A stretch of DNA of 64,000 bases from Lunularia cruciata (taxonomy: Eukaryota; Streptophyta; Marchantiopsida; Lunulariales; Lunulariaceae). How positions within the stretch are numbered: position 1 is the first letter of the stretch; every line of letters starts with the position of its first letter. Positions 34,396-46,110 of this stretch are shown here, piece by piece. The notes below the pieces were generated by a model, which had not been told where the DNA came from, searched no databases, and was given only the letters and a program-made list of their open reading frames with translations. A program made the position numbers and the translations under genes. The stretch covers positions 47,349,034-47,413,033 of the forward strand of contig OX419762.1 in the NCBI GenBank assembly GCA_948567375.1, read 5' to 3'.

Positions 34396-36480
34396 TCATG
34401 TTGACTGCATTTCCTTCTTCTTGTGCTCCAATTTCACCAACAGTGGACACACAATCTCCCGCAGGTACTCTACTCCATCGCCTGCTACTACCTCCTCTTG
34501 CATAGCAATCTCCCTTCTCACTTCTTGTTTGCCCAATACTCGCCTTCGTCTCTGCAATCTTCGTATTGAAATTGACGCCTCGCTTCCTGAGCTTTCATTC
34601 ACTTCTTCTTTTACTTTACTCGAACCTGCATCACACTTTGCCTTGCGTCTTGAGCGGACTCCCCTCTGAATTTCATACTTCTTCTCTTTGGCCTCAAGTA
34701 TTTCATCCTCCAACTTTGTCTTGTCCTCGGCCTTGATCTCCGCCTGCACTTCTTCCTCCTCTGCAGTAGCTGGCACTGATGTCATTTCTCCACCTTCATT
34801 GCTGTCGCTACTCGTATCTTCACTTTGTAGCGTTAGCTCGGGTTCCTCCTTGCGTTTCGAGTCTTTGGACTTGCACTCTACTTCACCTTCCGAGTCTTCG
34901 GCTTCTGACTTGTAACACCCATTTGTGCATGTGTGTGGTATTGTGATATTTAGCTTGGTATTACAAGTACTTAAGAGATATTATTTATATAGAGATAAAG
35001 GATGGTTCTATATTAGTCATGGTTAGCGAAAGTTAGTCATAGCTAAGATAGATGGGACCTTACTTTAGAGGAAGTAGAAAAGATGAGCACCACTATTTTG
35101 GATTTTAGTGTGTTGACTTGGTATTATTCCTAGGTGTTTGGCTTTGGGGAAAGAGTTGAGAACTCTTGGGCCCGCAAGCCTTTTTGTTTTGGATTCTTCT
35201 TTAGTCCAAGGATAGCCCATGTGAAGGAATCCTTGCTTTAGTGGTTGGGTCAAGATAAGACCACATGCTTAGGGGAATATGCCCATGTGAATGGATATTC
35301 CTTTCTACTTTTTGACTTTACTTGACTTTTAGTCTAGCAACTTGAGTTACTACGGTAATTAGTAACTTTGGTACATAACTATTTCACAAGTATATAAACA
35401 AGGGGTGAGGAGGTACTCATCATCCTTTCATTTGCAACTATCTCTCTCTCATTGAGTTCTCTAGTGAGCAATGTCTTGAGTCTTGGAGTGTTAGCCTTGG
35501 AGGAGTATGATGGAGTTGGGGTTCCTTGCCTTCTTAGTCCATGGTGCGCTACCATAATAGCCATCAGAGGTTCATCATGAGTGAAAGACAGGCCGGCTCA
35601 CAGACTCAATCACCACCATTCCTCGCCTTGGGTTTCCTCTCTTGGTCTTTTGAGGTTTCGTCTTGTCTTTGGCTTTGGCCTACCGACTTTGCTTCTTTGA
35701 TTTTGGAGTACTCGCTTTTATCTCCACATTCTTCCCCGTCTTCTTGTAGTACTCGTCTGTGCTTCGGATTTGAAGGATGTACTGTTGGTCCTCTACATTG
35801 ACTTCTCTTCTTAAGTTGGGATGGAAGTGCGACACCATTTGAGTTTGCTCCACCGAGTTTAGCAAATTCAACCCGAGGTAGAAGTGTGCTGCAAATGGCA
35901 TGATGTAATGTGGAGGTGATTTATCCCACAAATTCCACACCATTTGTCGTGTCCTTCCATGGAAGCACCTTGCCCAATTTATTGGTTCTCTTGCAAACAA
36001 TTTGTGAAAGAACACCGCTTGGTGTTTCATCACATAGGTTGTTCTCTCTTGCTTCAGGATTGCCATCAGAGCACTCACAATCCCCCTCTTGATAGGATCT
36101 TTATAGCCCTCTACTTTGTATCCATTCTTCATCCGCTTTGACGAGAATGCATCCCTCACTTCTTGGGTTTCTTTGGCTATCTCTCCCTTCCCCAGGAACG
36201 TGGCACCCTGCTCCGCGCTTGCTTCCTTTCCGAGTACTAATCTCCAATCTGACTCTGTCTAGCAAGCTGGATTTCCTCTCTTCCCTTCTTCCTCGGGTCC
36301 ATCGAGACACTTGCTCTCGATGATCTCAGTCATGAAACTTGGAAAACTAACATTCCAATTCCATGCCAAGAATGTAATTTGAAGTTGGCTCAAGACTTTG
36401 ATTCTTGCGATTACATCTAACCTCCAAATTGCATGATTCCTCACTACAAATTCGGAGTTCTTCTTTCCTCCTCCCATCTC
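34396..36480 (-). pseudogene. LTR-encoded protein in S3, C-terminally deleted
   Basis: Minus-strand pieces: 36259-36477 (GGGKKNSEFVVRNHAIW and FLAWNWNVSFPSF), 35680-36159 (RDAFSSKRMKNGYKVEGYKD through YLGLNLLNS), then D2, then 34396-34910 (RGVRSRRKAK, RLQRRRRVLG). It ends at about 34396 by a deletion that joins the start of the coiled coil to U5. It is of the 22871 type. Confidence 0.7.
34911..35602 (+). mobile_element. family D LTR-like element, copy 2 (D2)
   Basis: A 692-bp copy from TGTAACACCC to GCCGGCTCACA with TATA box at 35391-35398. A perfect 4-bp duplication GACT flanks it (34907-34910 and 35603-35606). It interrupts the acidic region of the LTR ORF in S3; removing it and one GACT restores the GATTGAGTCAGAAG sequence seen at about 14273. 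It is very similar to D1, suggesting recent movement. Confidence 0.85.
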
Positions 36481-38755
36481 TCATGCTTTCTCACTGCCTC
36501 TTGGTTTCACTCTCTCGATTTCTCCCTTACACACTAGCGCATCTTCAACTCTATTTCCCTTCCCATGATCTCCTGCAGGACAACTTCTCAATGGCAAAGG
36601 AAAATTGCTCGACACTGCTTCGTCGTGAGCTCAATTTTTATAGAGTTGCACTTTCTTCATCTCTCTTCAATTTGAGTTTCTATCAAGAACTCAGACCTCT
36701 TACATGCACCCGTCACTGTCAATCGTACTTCATGCTATGGGCCGCCAGTTTTGAACGGTCTCTTCTTGAATTTCTCGCCCCAACAAAAGGTTGTTAGACT
36801 GACTTTGCCTCGGGTTGAGCTCCCCCCGACACAAAGACTCCTTACTTTGGGTTGTATGCTGACAAGGCATTTCCGAGTCCTTTGCCTTATGACCCGAAGT
36901 CACTTTACTTGGGTTTCATCCCAAAGACTCTTTTCTTTGCCTTCTTTGGCCATACATGCACAATCCGACTTCTCTATACACTTCTTCTTCTCTATTTTGA
37001 AAAAAACAAAAAATGTGGGCACCACATCCGCCATCAAGGTCTCAATCTTTTCCATATGCTCCCTTTGATCTTTGTCTTGCTTTGCCATTGCTTTGCCTCT
37101 CTTTACAAAGTCTTTGGTCAGTCTCAATTTCCTTCCTCCTAAGTTCTACCTCAGCCCAAAGTTCTTCTACTTCTCTTTCTCCTCCTTTCCTTCTTAACTC
37201 CAAACTTTCTTCACTCATGTATTGTACTACTCTCAATTCATCTTCCAACTCTATCTGACTTCCCCTCAACTCTTCTCTCTTCTTCTTCAACTGCAACAAC
37301 AATGGGCAAACACTCTTTGACATGTTCTCCACCTCATCATAGGCTCCTACAGTTTCTGGATCTTTGAGCTCTACATTCTTCACTTCCTTTACTAGAGCTC
37401 TACTCCAAAATCTCAATCTTCTCACTCTTAGAGGCATCTCATCCAAGCTTTCTCCTTCTTCATCTACTGGGCTCAGTTTGATTGTTTTTGCACCTATAGT
37501 AGGTATACTTCTCTTTGATCTTCTCCTTTTCTGGAGCTCCAACTTTGACTCGGCTTCTTGAGTTTCTTCAATCTCCATCCATGGCAATTCTAGACATGGA
37601 ATTTCCCTTTTCCCATGCGGTCAATCATGGCATGGAACTCTTGATCCTCATCTTCAACATTGTTCTCTCTCCATTGCTGAACTTCTGTTTCATCCTCACT
37701 TCCATTGCTTGACTCTTCACTTTGCAATGTAAGCTTTGGTTCTTCTTCTTCTCTTGAGTCTTCTGACTTATACTTAGCTTTGCTTTTTGATTCTTTTGTG
37801 CCCAACGACTCATTGATTACCACAATGTCATGCTTTGGGTTCACCTTTCTTGTCTTTTGGGGCTCGACTAGTGACACTATCTCCTTGGGCTGACTTCTCT
37901 TCTTCATCTTTAGAATAAACACCGCTACTCTCAGGTGTTGACCCATTCTTGCATCATGCTCATCACTACTTTGGATATGTTGGATGTACTACTGCTCCTC
38001 CTCATCTACTTCTTTCTGTAAATCTGGATGGAAGTGAGACACCATCTTTCTTTCCTCTACCTCCTTCATTAGGTTCAACCCAACATAGTATGAGCGGTGA
38101 ATGACACCAAATAGTGAAGAGCAGCTTGATCTCTCCAACACCACACCATCTGCCACATTTGTTGGTGCAAACACTTTGCCCGATTCATCTATGCTCCTGC
38201 AAACATCTGGTGGAAAAAGACAGCCTGGTGCTTCATCATGTATGTGGTTTGATCCGGCTTGAAGAGCGGCATCATTGCCCCGATAATACTTCACCTCACC
38301 GGGTCTTGATAGGTATTGACTTTATACCCATTCTTTGTACATGGTGTAGTGAAGGACTTACAGATTTTTGCAGTCCCTTCTATAAACTCTCCCTTCCTAA
38401 GGAATGTAGCTCTAGTTTCCTCACCAACCTCTCTCCCCAGAACCAATCTCCAATCCAACTCTCTCCAATGAGTCAAATTGCCTCTCTCCCCTTCATTCTT
38501 AGGTCCCTCCTCACAATCACTCGTAGCTACCTCTGCCATGAACCTTCAAAAACTCAAGTTCCAATTCCAAGCCAAAAAAGTGATCCAAAGTCTAGCCAAA
38601 ATTTCAATCATGGCTATCATGTCTAACCTCCTGGGTTACTTTGGGTTTCAATCCAAAGACACAAATCTCCTTCTTTTAACCCCATTTGAGTTCAATACGA
38701 CTTCAATTGTACACCTCTTCAAAATATAACAAAAAAAAAAAATGTCGGTACCACA

Positions 38756-38771
38756 TACCTCCTCCTTCAAA
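38756..38771 (-). promoter_or_regulatory. polypurine tract of element 2
   Basis: The minus strand reads TTTGAAGGAGGAGGTA immediately before the 3' LTR, matching the tract of element A with three differences. Confidence 0.75.
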
Positions 38772-38789
38772 TGTGAGCATCCCAAGGAG

Positions 38790-39930
38790 CATCAAGTTTA
38801 GGTTTTTTTTACAAGGCCGAGTCCGTGGTCCAATATTTTCTAACTTTCCAATTGTTCACTTGAGTGGCAAAGGGATTGACCTCTAGGTCTGCAAGTTGAA
38901 TTGAGCCATAGTCATAAATGTGCATCACATGGTATGGCCTCATCCACCTTAGATACAACTTGCTTGGGAAAAATATTTGGCAATTATCATATAACAACAC
39001 CAAATCGCCTTTGTGAACAACAATAGGCTTGATTTGCTTGTCTTGCCAGACTTTCCGCTGTTCTTGCACTTCCTTTGTGGTTTGCATTGCATCATCTCTT
39101 TTCTCTTTCAACCACATTAGTTGATGGATCCAAAGATCATGGCTTTCTTCATCCAACAATTGTTCCTCACAGAGAATTTGACATGTTGGTACTTCAAATT
39201 CAACTTGTAGTATGGGATGCAACATATATGTTAGGAAGTAAGGCTTCTTTTTGGTGGTGATTTTTTTAGTTGTTCTATATGCCCACAAAGCTGTAGGTAA
39301 CTTTGTGTCCCAATCATAGGTATAATTGACTATCACCTTATTCAAAATTTTGCATAACAATTGAATTTGCCTTCTCCATTAGCATCTACTTTTGGACTGT
39401 AGGAGTAGTCTCCCAATGTTTAATCTAGAAGTACTTGGTTAACACTTCATCATGGAGTTCAAAAAGTGAGTCCTCCGATCATTGACCAATTCCAGAGGAC
39501 ATCCGTAACATGAAATGATGTTTTAGAAGAAAAATTCTACAATTGTTTCCGCATCATCTCTCTGAGTTGCCTCGGCTTCAACCATCTTGGTAGCATAATC
39601 AATGCACACCAAGATGTATCTCTTCCTTGTGAATTGGGTCACCGGTTGAATTGGACCCACAAAATCAATTCCCAATTTCTCAAATGTAGCCAATGGCAAA
39701 ATGGGTCTCAAAGGCCACTGAGAAGTAGTTGTTGGCTTTCTTGTTTGTTGACAAGCATCACAACTTTGTATATACGCATGAGTGTCCTTTTACATCATAG
39801 GTCACCAAAACCTTGATGAAAGAATCTTCTTAACAATATTCTTCAAGGTATAGTGTCCTCCCAATGCTTTTGAGTGTAAGGACTCAATTACTCCTCCAAC
39901 TTTGTATTACTCCAAGCATCTCCAAAGTAG
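38790..39930 (-). pseudogene. integrase of element 2
   Basis: The minus strand gives, in order, a damaged zinc domain (39720-39920), ATFEKLGIDFVGPIQPV with the first catalytic Asp (39640-39700), and VCIDYATKMVEAEATQRDD. A broken middle (39360-39520) follows, then a 183-codon open piece with YTYDWDTKLPTALWAYRTT and KGDLVLLYD (38809-39360). Frame breaks near the second Asp and the Glu make it non-functional. It is collinear with 21264-22447. Confidence 0.8.
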
Positions 39931-39959
39931 TTCATCCTCACCTAGTTTAAATAAAATTT

Positions 39960-41149
39960 TGTGTTCTAGCTGGAACAATCCCATCTTCCTTAGGAAGACT
40001 GCCCTCTACTCTGGGTCCAATATCTTAGGACAATGGAAAGTATGCAGATAATGATATTTTGCAGCATACCTCATACTTTGCATTGCCATTAAATGATATA
40101 ACTCTTCATCAGGAAACCGGTCATCAACCTCCAAGTCTTGGTCTTGAGTTTCAAACCTAGATAGGAAGTCCACATTCAAATGCAAAGCTCCCTTCCTTAC
40201 TTATACAATGTATGTGAATTCTTGTAACAACAAGATCCACCTTGCAGTTTGCCTAGAAAAATCCACCTTCTTGACCAAATATTGGAGAGCATGATGGTCC
40301 ATATAAAAGAAAAACTCATATCCCAACAAATAGTGGAAAAACTTCTTGCAAGAATACACCATTCTGAGCGCTTCTCTTTTAGTCATCAAATAGTACTTTT
40401 TTGCAACTAAAAGCTGTCAATTGGTATAGTAAATCAGATAGTCTTTCTTCTTCTTGTCCTTTTGACTTAAGACATCTTTGATTGCCATGGATGATGTCTC
40501 CAAATACACATAAAAAGGGGCATCCCAATTTGGGGCCCTCATAATTGATGCTTGAACCAATTTTTTCTTCGATTCTTGGAAAGCTTTTTCTTGTTTTGCT
40601 TCCCACAAATAGTCTTTGGACTTCTTCAGAAACTTTGTTAGAGGTGCAACAAGCACCACATAGTTTGACACAAAGCATATGTAGTATTTAACATGTCCCA
40701 AGAAGGCCCTCAGCTCCAAAAATTTTTTAGGTGATTCCAAAGCTAAGATGACTTTCACCTTCTCAACATCTGATTTCAATACCTAAGCTTGAGACCCAAT
40801 GCCCCAAAAGAATACCTTCCTTCATTATGAAGAAGCATTTCTCTGGGTGTAATAACAAGCCAAAAAATTGACACCTTTCAAAAGTTTGGCAAAGATAATC
40901 CAAATGTACTTCTCTTTGGCCAAACACACAAAACTTGTCAATGAAGACTTCCACAAATTTATGCAAAAAATCTTTGAAGATTTCATTCATCATCCGCTGG
41001 AAAGTAGTGGGAGCATTTCACAACGAAAGGGGCATTTGATTGTAAGTAAAAGTGCACCAATTGGTAGTGAATGTGGTTTTGTCCTTGTCTTCTTCTCTAA
41101 TGGATACTTGATTATAGCTTAAAATCCTTCAAGAAAGCTATAGCAAGGG
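39960..41149 (-). pseudogene. RT (C-terminal half) and RNase H of element 2
   Basis: Minus-strand pieces: MMNEIFKDFLHKFVEVFIDK (40763-40993), where the catalytic pair reads FIDKF and the second Asp is lost; SLGIEIRC; LRAFLGHVKYYICFVSNY (40417-40779); RNase H with TKREALRMVYSCKKFFHYLL and YMDHHALQYL (40201-40389). The N-terminal half is at 44848-45330, separated by solo LTR S4. Confidence 0.8.
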
Positions 41150-44100
41150 TGTGGTACCCACATTTTTTGTTTTTTCTATGTTTAGTTGTGTTTAAGAGAA
41201 GAAGCAAGCACTGAAAGTTGAATTGCGAACGAAGAATGGACAAAACTAACTTTGGAGGAAATCCAAAGAAGATGACATCGGATCCAATGATGGAGGTACT
41301 CGGAAGAGGAGTACGCCGGAAAAAGTCCGAAGATCATTGTCTTTGGGTTGGAAGACGCAGGAGAGACAAAGACCGTTTAACAACCTTGGTACGTGGCAAG
41401 AAAGTACATTTCAAGAAACGGAGCAGAAGAAGCATGTCTTGATAGTGACCGGGAGTTGCACATAGAAGAGAGCAATTCAAAGTTGAAATCAACTGAAGAA
41501 TGATTGCGATTCGGGAAAAAAATATAAAATGGCGACTACGCAGAGAAAAGTTGAATGTTCCAAGTAAATTTCCAATTCCTTTGAGTAGTCATCTTGCAAT
41601 AATGCGTGCCAAGAAGCCCATCGAGAGTGAGATTTTCCTAAACCCTAAGGGAGTTAGAGTGTCTCGTCCAAGAGAGGGTCTCATCTTCCAACATCGTAGA
41701 ACGAGAGAACAGATCATGGCGAAGAAGGTGGCCAATGCACTGGCGGTGCAAGGTGTTGCAATCCGAAGAGTAGATGTAGTAGCTGGAATTGAAGTCTTGA
41801 TTAGACTTTGTATTACCTTTTTAGCATGGAACTCGAATTTCAGTTTCTCGAGAGTGATGGTAGAGATTGCTGCCAGTAATTGTGAGGAGGGTCCCGAGGT
41901 GGAAGGGAAGAGGGGTAATCCGGCTCGATGGACTGAGTCAGATTAGAAGTTAGTATTGGGGAGAGACGCAGGAGAACCAATGGGGATCACCTTCTATCAG
42001 AAGTGTGATGCTGCAGAGGAGACGGCGGAGATCCGCAATTTGTTTTTTGCTCTGAGAACTGCAAATGGCTACAAGGTGGAGTCCTATCGGGATCCAATCC
42101 AAAGAAGTATTGTGGAGGCGATGATGGCCATGTTCAAGCCAAAACAAACCACCTACATGAACATGTTGCAAGCTGTCTTCTTCCACCAGATGTTTGCAGG
42201 AGTTCCAATGAATTGGGCGAAGTGCTTTCACCACCAAACGAGGCAGATGGTGGTTAATTGGCAAACGGGCTCGCCACCACATTATTTTGCACCATTCACA
42301 ACCCACTTCTACTTTGGACTGAACTTGCTGACCAAAGAAGAGCGTCATCATATGGTGTCTCACATGCATCCCGATTTATGATGGGAAGCAGACAAGGAAG
42401 AGCGCCAGTATATGCTGCATCTTTGAGCAAACTATGAATATTTCTTGAAGACCGGACAGTGGAAGGTCAAAGAAATTACCAGTCCAAAGATGAAGAAACA
42501 TGGCAAACCCAAAGAAGCAAAGTCACCTCCCACGCAAAGGAAGACTCGGCGGCTGATGTTGAAGACTGCAAAGATCATAAAAGAGGCATCATTGGGATCG
42601 GAGTCTGGGGATGAGACTGAGTCGCAAGAGGAGGAATCGGAAGAAGAGGAGCTCACATTAAAAAGTGAGGAGTCTGGGAGCGATAGCAATGGGGAGCCAA
42701 AGGTCCAGCAATCCGTGGCAGTAAGTGAGGCTTGTCAGGCGATGGTGGTGAATAAGCCAAGACTTGAAGAGAAAGAGGAGAATCCCGCGGGGCCGAGTTC
42801 AAGAGGCCAAGACAAAGAAAGTGCCAAAACGATGAAGATACAAAGATCGCAACTTTGGATGAAGGAGCCGATGACGGAGGTGAAGACTCAAGACGAAGAT
42901 GGCGATGAAGAGGAAGAAAACTTTGGCAGCATATCATATTTGATGAAGGTGGTCACACCATTGCTGGAGCTGTTGAAGGAGCATCAAAGAGTAATTCCCC
43001 AAGATCGCAGGAAGGGGATGAATGAGTTGCAGGTGTTGAAGCATCTGTTGAGTGAAGTGAAGGGGTTGCAGGAGCAACAAGTCCAAAGACACGAGGAAAT
43101 TGAAGAACTTTGGAGGGAGGAAGTCTTGAAGAAGCAGACTTTCAAGATGTTACAAGAGAGCTGCGAAGAAAAAGCAAAGGAACTGTAGAAGCGAGCCGGA
43201 GAAATCACGGAACAGGCGATGTGGCTCAACAAGATGAAAGAAGAAGTGAGTGATGTGCGCATCAAGAACATTCATTTGAAGGCAATGACCATCATGATGG
43301 AGCAGGAGTTGGACAATTTAAAGAAAAGTGCAGCAGCAAAAGATCAAGCATGGCAGAGGGAGTTGGCAGCCAGGCAAGAAGAAGAACGATTGCAAGAACT
43401 TGTCAAGAGCGCGGAACAGTAGAGCGTGCAGTATGCAAAGGAGAAGAAGATGCTCGCTGCAAAATACAAAGACGAGTTGAAGATGTATCGTGAGGCGTTG
43501 AAGGTAGAGCGCTCTCAAGGATATGCATTAGAGTCAGTAGGGAAAGTTGCAGGGAAGTTAAGAGCAATCTTAAGCACAGAGGCTGAAGGGAGATTGGAGG
43601 AAGCTTGCCTACACAAGTTGAAGTTACTTGTGCAAGAAACTCGAAAGGGAAAGACCAAGGATGTGGACATGAACACCTTATTGATTTGATTGAGGGAACA
43701 CGTAGATAGGAAAATGTCAGATGTAGAGAAAAATGTTAGTCTTAGACTAGATTTAGTCAATTCGGAATTAGAGAAGATTCGGAATAGTGTGACAATGGAA
43801 AAGAAACCCGATGTCGTAGAAGTAGAAATTCAAGTGTCATCAGACTTGATGATTGACACATTAGAGAAGAGTGGGTCAGGAGATAAGGATGTAGATGGAT
43901 TACCCATAAGCTCAATTGTAGATTGTAGTGTAGAAGTAGTAGAAGTAGTGAAGGACTTGGTGGAATTAGCCATACCCAAAGAGGGAGAAATAGTAGGAAG
44001 ATCATCGGGTTTGGAAGCAGATGATGAGGTAGACATCGGATCGGTGTAAGTACTAATTTTGAGATAGGAAGAGGCAGATATGATGAGATAGATTGTCATT

Positions 44101-44847
44101 TAGAAACTACATGTAGAAAGAGATGTTAGGAAGCGGTGCTTAGGTAGGAAAGTCTGCCGTTTGCTTCAGTATTTAAGTGGAGCATTTGCAGTATGATGTT
44201 GTTCAATATTCAAATTTCTGAAGATAGATAAAGTGAAGTGCTGTTCTCAATACTTGTCGCTTAAGCTTAATTCCAATTGTCAATTTTGTGTTTGTAGTTG
44301 TGAGTGTGTGGAGAATTCCAAAGAGCAAGTCAGTGTGTCTGTGGATGTTGGAATCTGCAGCCTTGATCTTCATTCTGTGTGTTTGATCCTGAGTGAAGTG
44401 CATCGGAGCAATGCCTTGACAAATCTGAGAGGAATTGTAGTGCTGGTAGTATTCTGCATTGGTGAGTGTAGCATGAAGTTGATGTGAAGCAATTTCTATC
44501 GAGGAATTTTTGCCTTCAGTGGAGGAGTGGAACACAATTTTGAGGTGAAATAGATCTTTGCAATGAAGTGCCATCTTCGGGAGAATCTGAATCATCACAA
44601 TCAAGAGTTGTTTGGATAGAATTTGCTATGTTGTGATTATGTGTGTGTATTTGTGACAAGTTGACAAATTATGAGCTTGTTACTGTCTTCTGGGTGTAGT
44701 TTCTACCTGAGAGATTAAAGAAGAAATCAAGAAGAACTGCAATTGTGACTTTTGACTTTGTATTTGATCAATTCTGGATAGTATCTTTGCGGGAACGAAC
44801 TTTACTTACCTAATTACCGCAAAAGTGATATTTGCCGGGTTGTCACA
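41150..44847 (+). mobile_element. long solo LTR (S4), 3698 bp
   Basis: It runs from TGTGGTACCCACATTTTTTG to GCCGGGTTGTCACA, with a perfect AAGGG duplication (41145-41149 and 44848-44852). It is inserted in the RT of element 2 in opposite orientation. It is a complete long LTR of the second subfamily: U3 about 375 bp, TATAAAA at 41523-41529, coding region 41602-44049, then U5. It is probably among the younger insertions, judging by its intact ends and lack of coding indels. Confidence 0.93.
41602..44049 (+). pseudogene. LTR-encoded coiled-coil protein, second subfamily (S4 copy)
   Basis: One frame of 816 codons runs from MRAKKPIESEIFLNPKG to ADDEVDIGSV with no indel but six in-frame stops (41944 TAG, 42379 TGA, 42424 TGA, 43186 TAG, 43420 TAG, 43687 TGA). 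Each differs by one C-to-T or G-to-A step from Arg, Gln or Trp. Same layout as the copy at 22871: globular (ITFLAWNSNFSFS, WAKCFHHQTRQMVVNW), acidic (42600-42720), coiled coil (about 42930-43790), acidic tail. The N-terminus differs: the MSSNF start of the first subfamily is shifted out of frame, and MRAKK at 41602 is the likely start. Confidence 0.75.
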
Positions 44848-45335
44848 AAGGGTGACCAACTACTTGGTCCAAAATTGTATTAGTGAAAGGTAAGGGATGA
44901 TGATCCTTCCTTGTGACTGCGTTCAACTTGCAAAAATCTTGGCACACTTGAATCTTCCCAATCTTCTTCTTTGGAACAATGAAAATGAGGGAAACCCACT
45001 CATTGCTCAAGATGGGAAAGATAATTTTGGCCCCTAAGTACTTGTCAATTTCATCTTTCACTAGTAGTGAGTACTTTGGGTTCAGGCATTATTATCTTTG
45101 CTGAACCAAAATTGCACCTTCAAGAAGATCAATCAGGTGTTTTCCAAATTGGCATGGAGTACCCAACATTTGAGCAATCAACCAAGCAAATACATCATGG
45201 TACTCTATAAACAAGGTAGTGTATCCTGCCAACTCTTCCAAAGTGACTGTCTTCAAAATCTTCAAATTTTTTTTCTTCAGACAAGACAATGTCTTGACAA
45301 TAATTGGGGTTGATGACTCATTCAACATGACTAAC
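44848..45335 (-). pseudogene. RT N-terminal half of element 2
   Basis: The minus strand has KILKTVTLEELAGYTTLF, DVFAWLIAQMLG, PCQFGKHLIDLLEGAILVQQ, KDEIDKYLGAKIIFPILS and CQDFCKLNAVTRKDHHPLPF, breaking at VVGH where S4 enters. The run from KTVT through HLIDLLEG is in one frame here, which shows that the frame change at about 19750 in element A is a mutation and not a programmed shift. Confidence 0.85.
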
Positions 45336-45479
45336 TTGGCTCAACCCAAGTCAAACTGCAGTCAAACCCCTATCTTCCAAATTGTTTTCACCCAAGGCAA
45401 TGTCATATGGGTCTTTGTCTTTGACCTTTACCTTGTAGCATTCCAAGTAGTTGACTTGAACTTTGTCTTTGGAATCTTT

Positions 45480-46110
45480 GGAAGACAAAGATGATGAATC
45501 TTCAGATTCATCTTTGTCTTCTCATAAAATTGTTTCCCCAAGGTAGGAAATCCTCATCTAACTCACAGTCACCAGCTTTTGGTCTTTGGACAACATGTCC
45601 TTGAACCTCAGCTTCTATTGAAGCCAATCCACAACAACTTGGGGACTGTACAACCAGGGTCTTCCAACCAATAGTGGGTAACTAGTTTTGGTTATTGGTT
45701 GCAACATTATGTAATTCAACTTGAAGGGCACCCCTTTGATGATCATGGTGATATTTGATAGCATACCCAAAGGCCATCTCCTAATTTGGTCTGCAAACTT
45801 AAAAATTTAGGGTGTTGGTTCAAACTTGTGATACCCCAACCGGTTTGAAGTGTCCTTAGTCATGACATTTACACAAAAACCCAAATCAATGAGTATCAAT
45901 GTTATCATGCAACTTGTGATCTTTGCATCTACTTTGAGAGATCCCAAATCTTGATCAATACAATAGATTGCAGGCAAGTCTTTCTTGGTCATCGCCCTTA
46001 CTTTCTTGAGGGTTGAACTCAATTGTTTCTTGTGCAACTTGTTGTCCTCCCACAATTGCTTAAATGTGACGTTAGCATTTGTGGATGCCAAATCTGCCAC
46101 AATATCATAT
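45480..46110 (-). pseudogene. protease region of element 2
   Basis: The minus strand contains FKQLWEDNKLHKKQLSSTLKK, then LILIDLGFCVNVMTKDTSNR, where the active-site Asp-Ser-Gly has become Asp-Leu-Gly, followed by LGYHKFEPTP. It is collinear with 18830-19330 of element A. Further stops follow toward 45480. Confidence 0.75.

Larger units (their letters stand above)
33798..37026 (-). mobile_element. solo LTR (S3) with nested D2
   Basis: The minus strand starts TGTGGTGCCCACATTTTTTG at 37026 and ends at 33798. Flanks TCCGT (33793-33797) and TCCGC (37027-37031) are a target duplication with one mismatch. Without D2 it is about 2.5 kb. Relative to element A LTRs it lacks roughly 1.3 kb: the region between KKKEMQST (about 34396) and U5, meaning most of the coiled coil and tail. 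The globular region (35680-36480) is close to that of element A. Confidence 0.85.
32215..38755 (-). repeat. 3' LTR of element 2 (long type), split by S3
   Basis: It begins on the minus strand TGTGGTACCGACATTTTTTT at 38755, directly after the purine tract, and ends at 32215. Without S3 it is about 3.3 kb. Coding pieces of the LTR protein are at 38291-38539, 37989-38294, 37590-37946, 37042-37587, then 33657-33797, 33284-33601 and 33002-33223 (ending VEVDIGLE). Confidence 0.8.
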
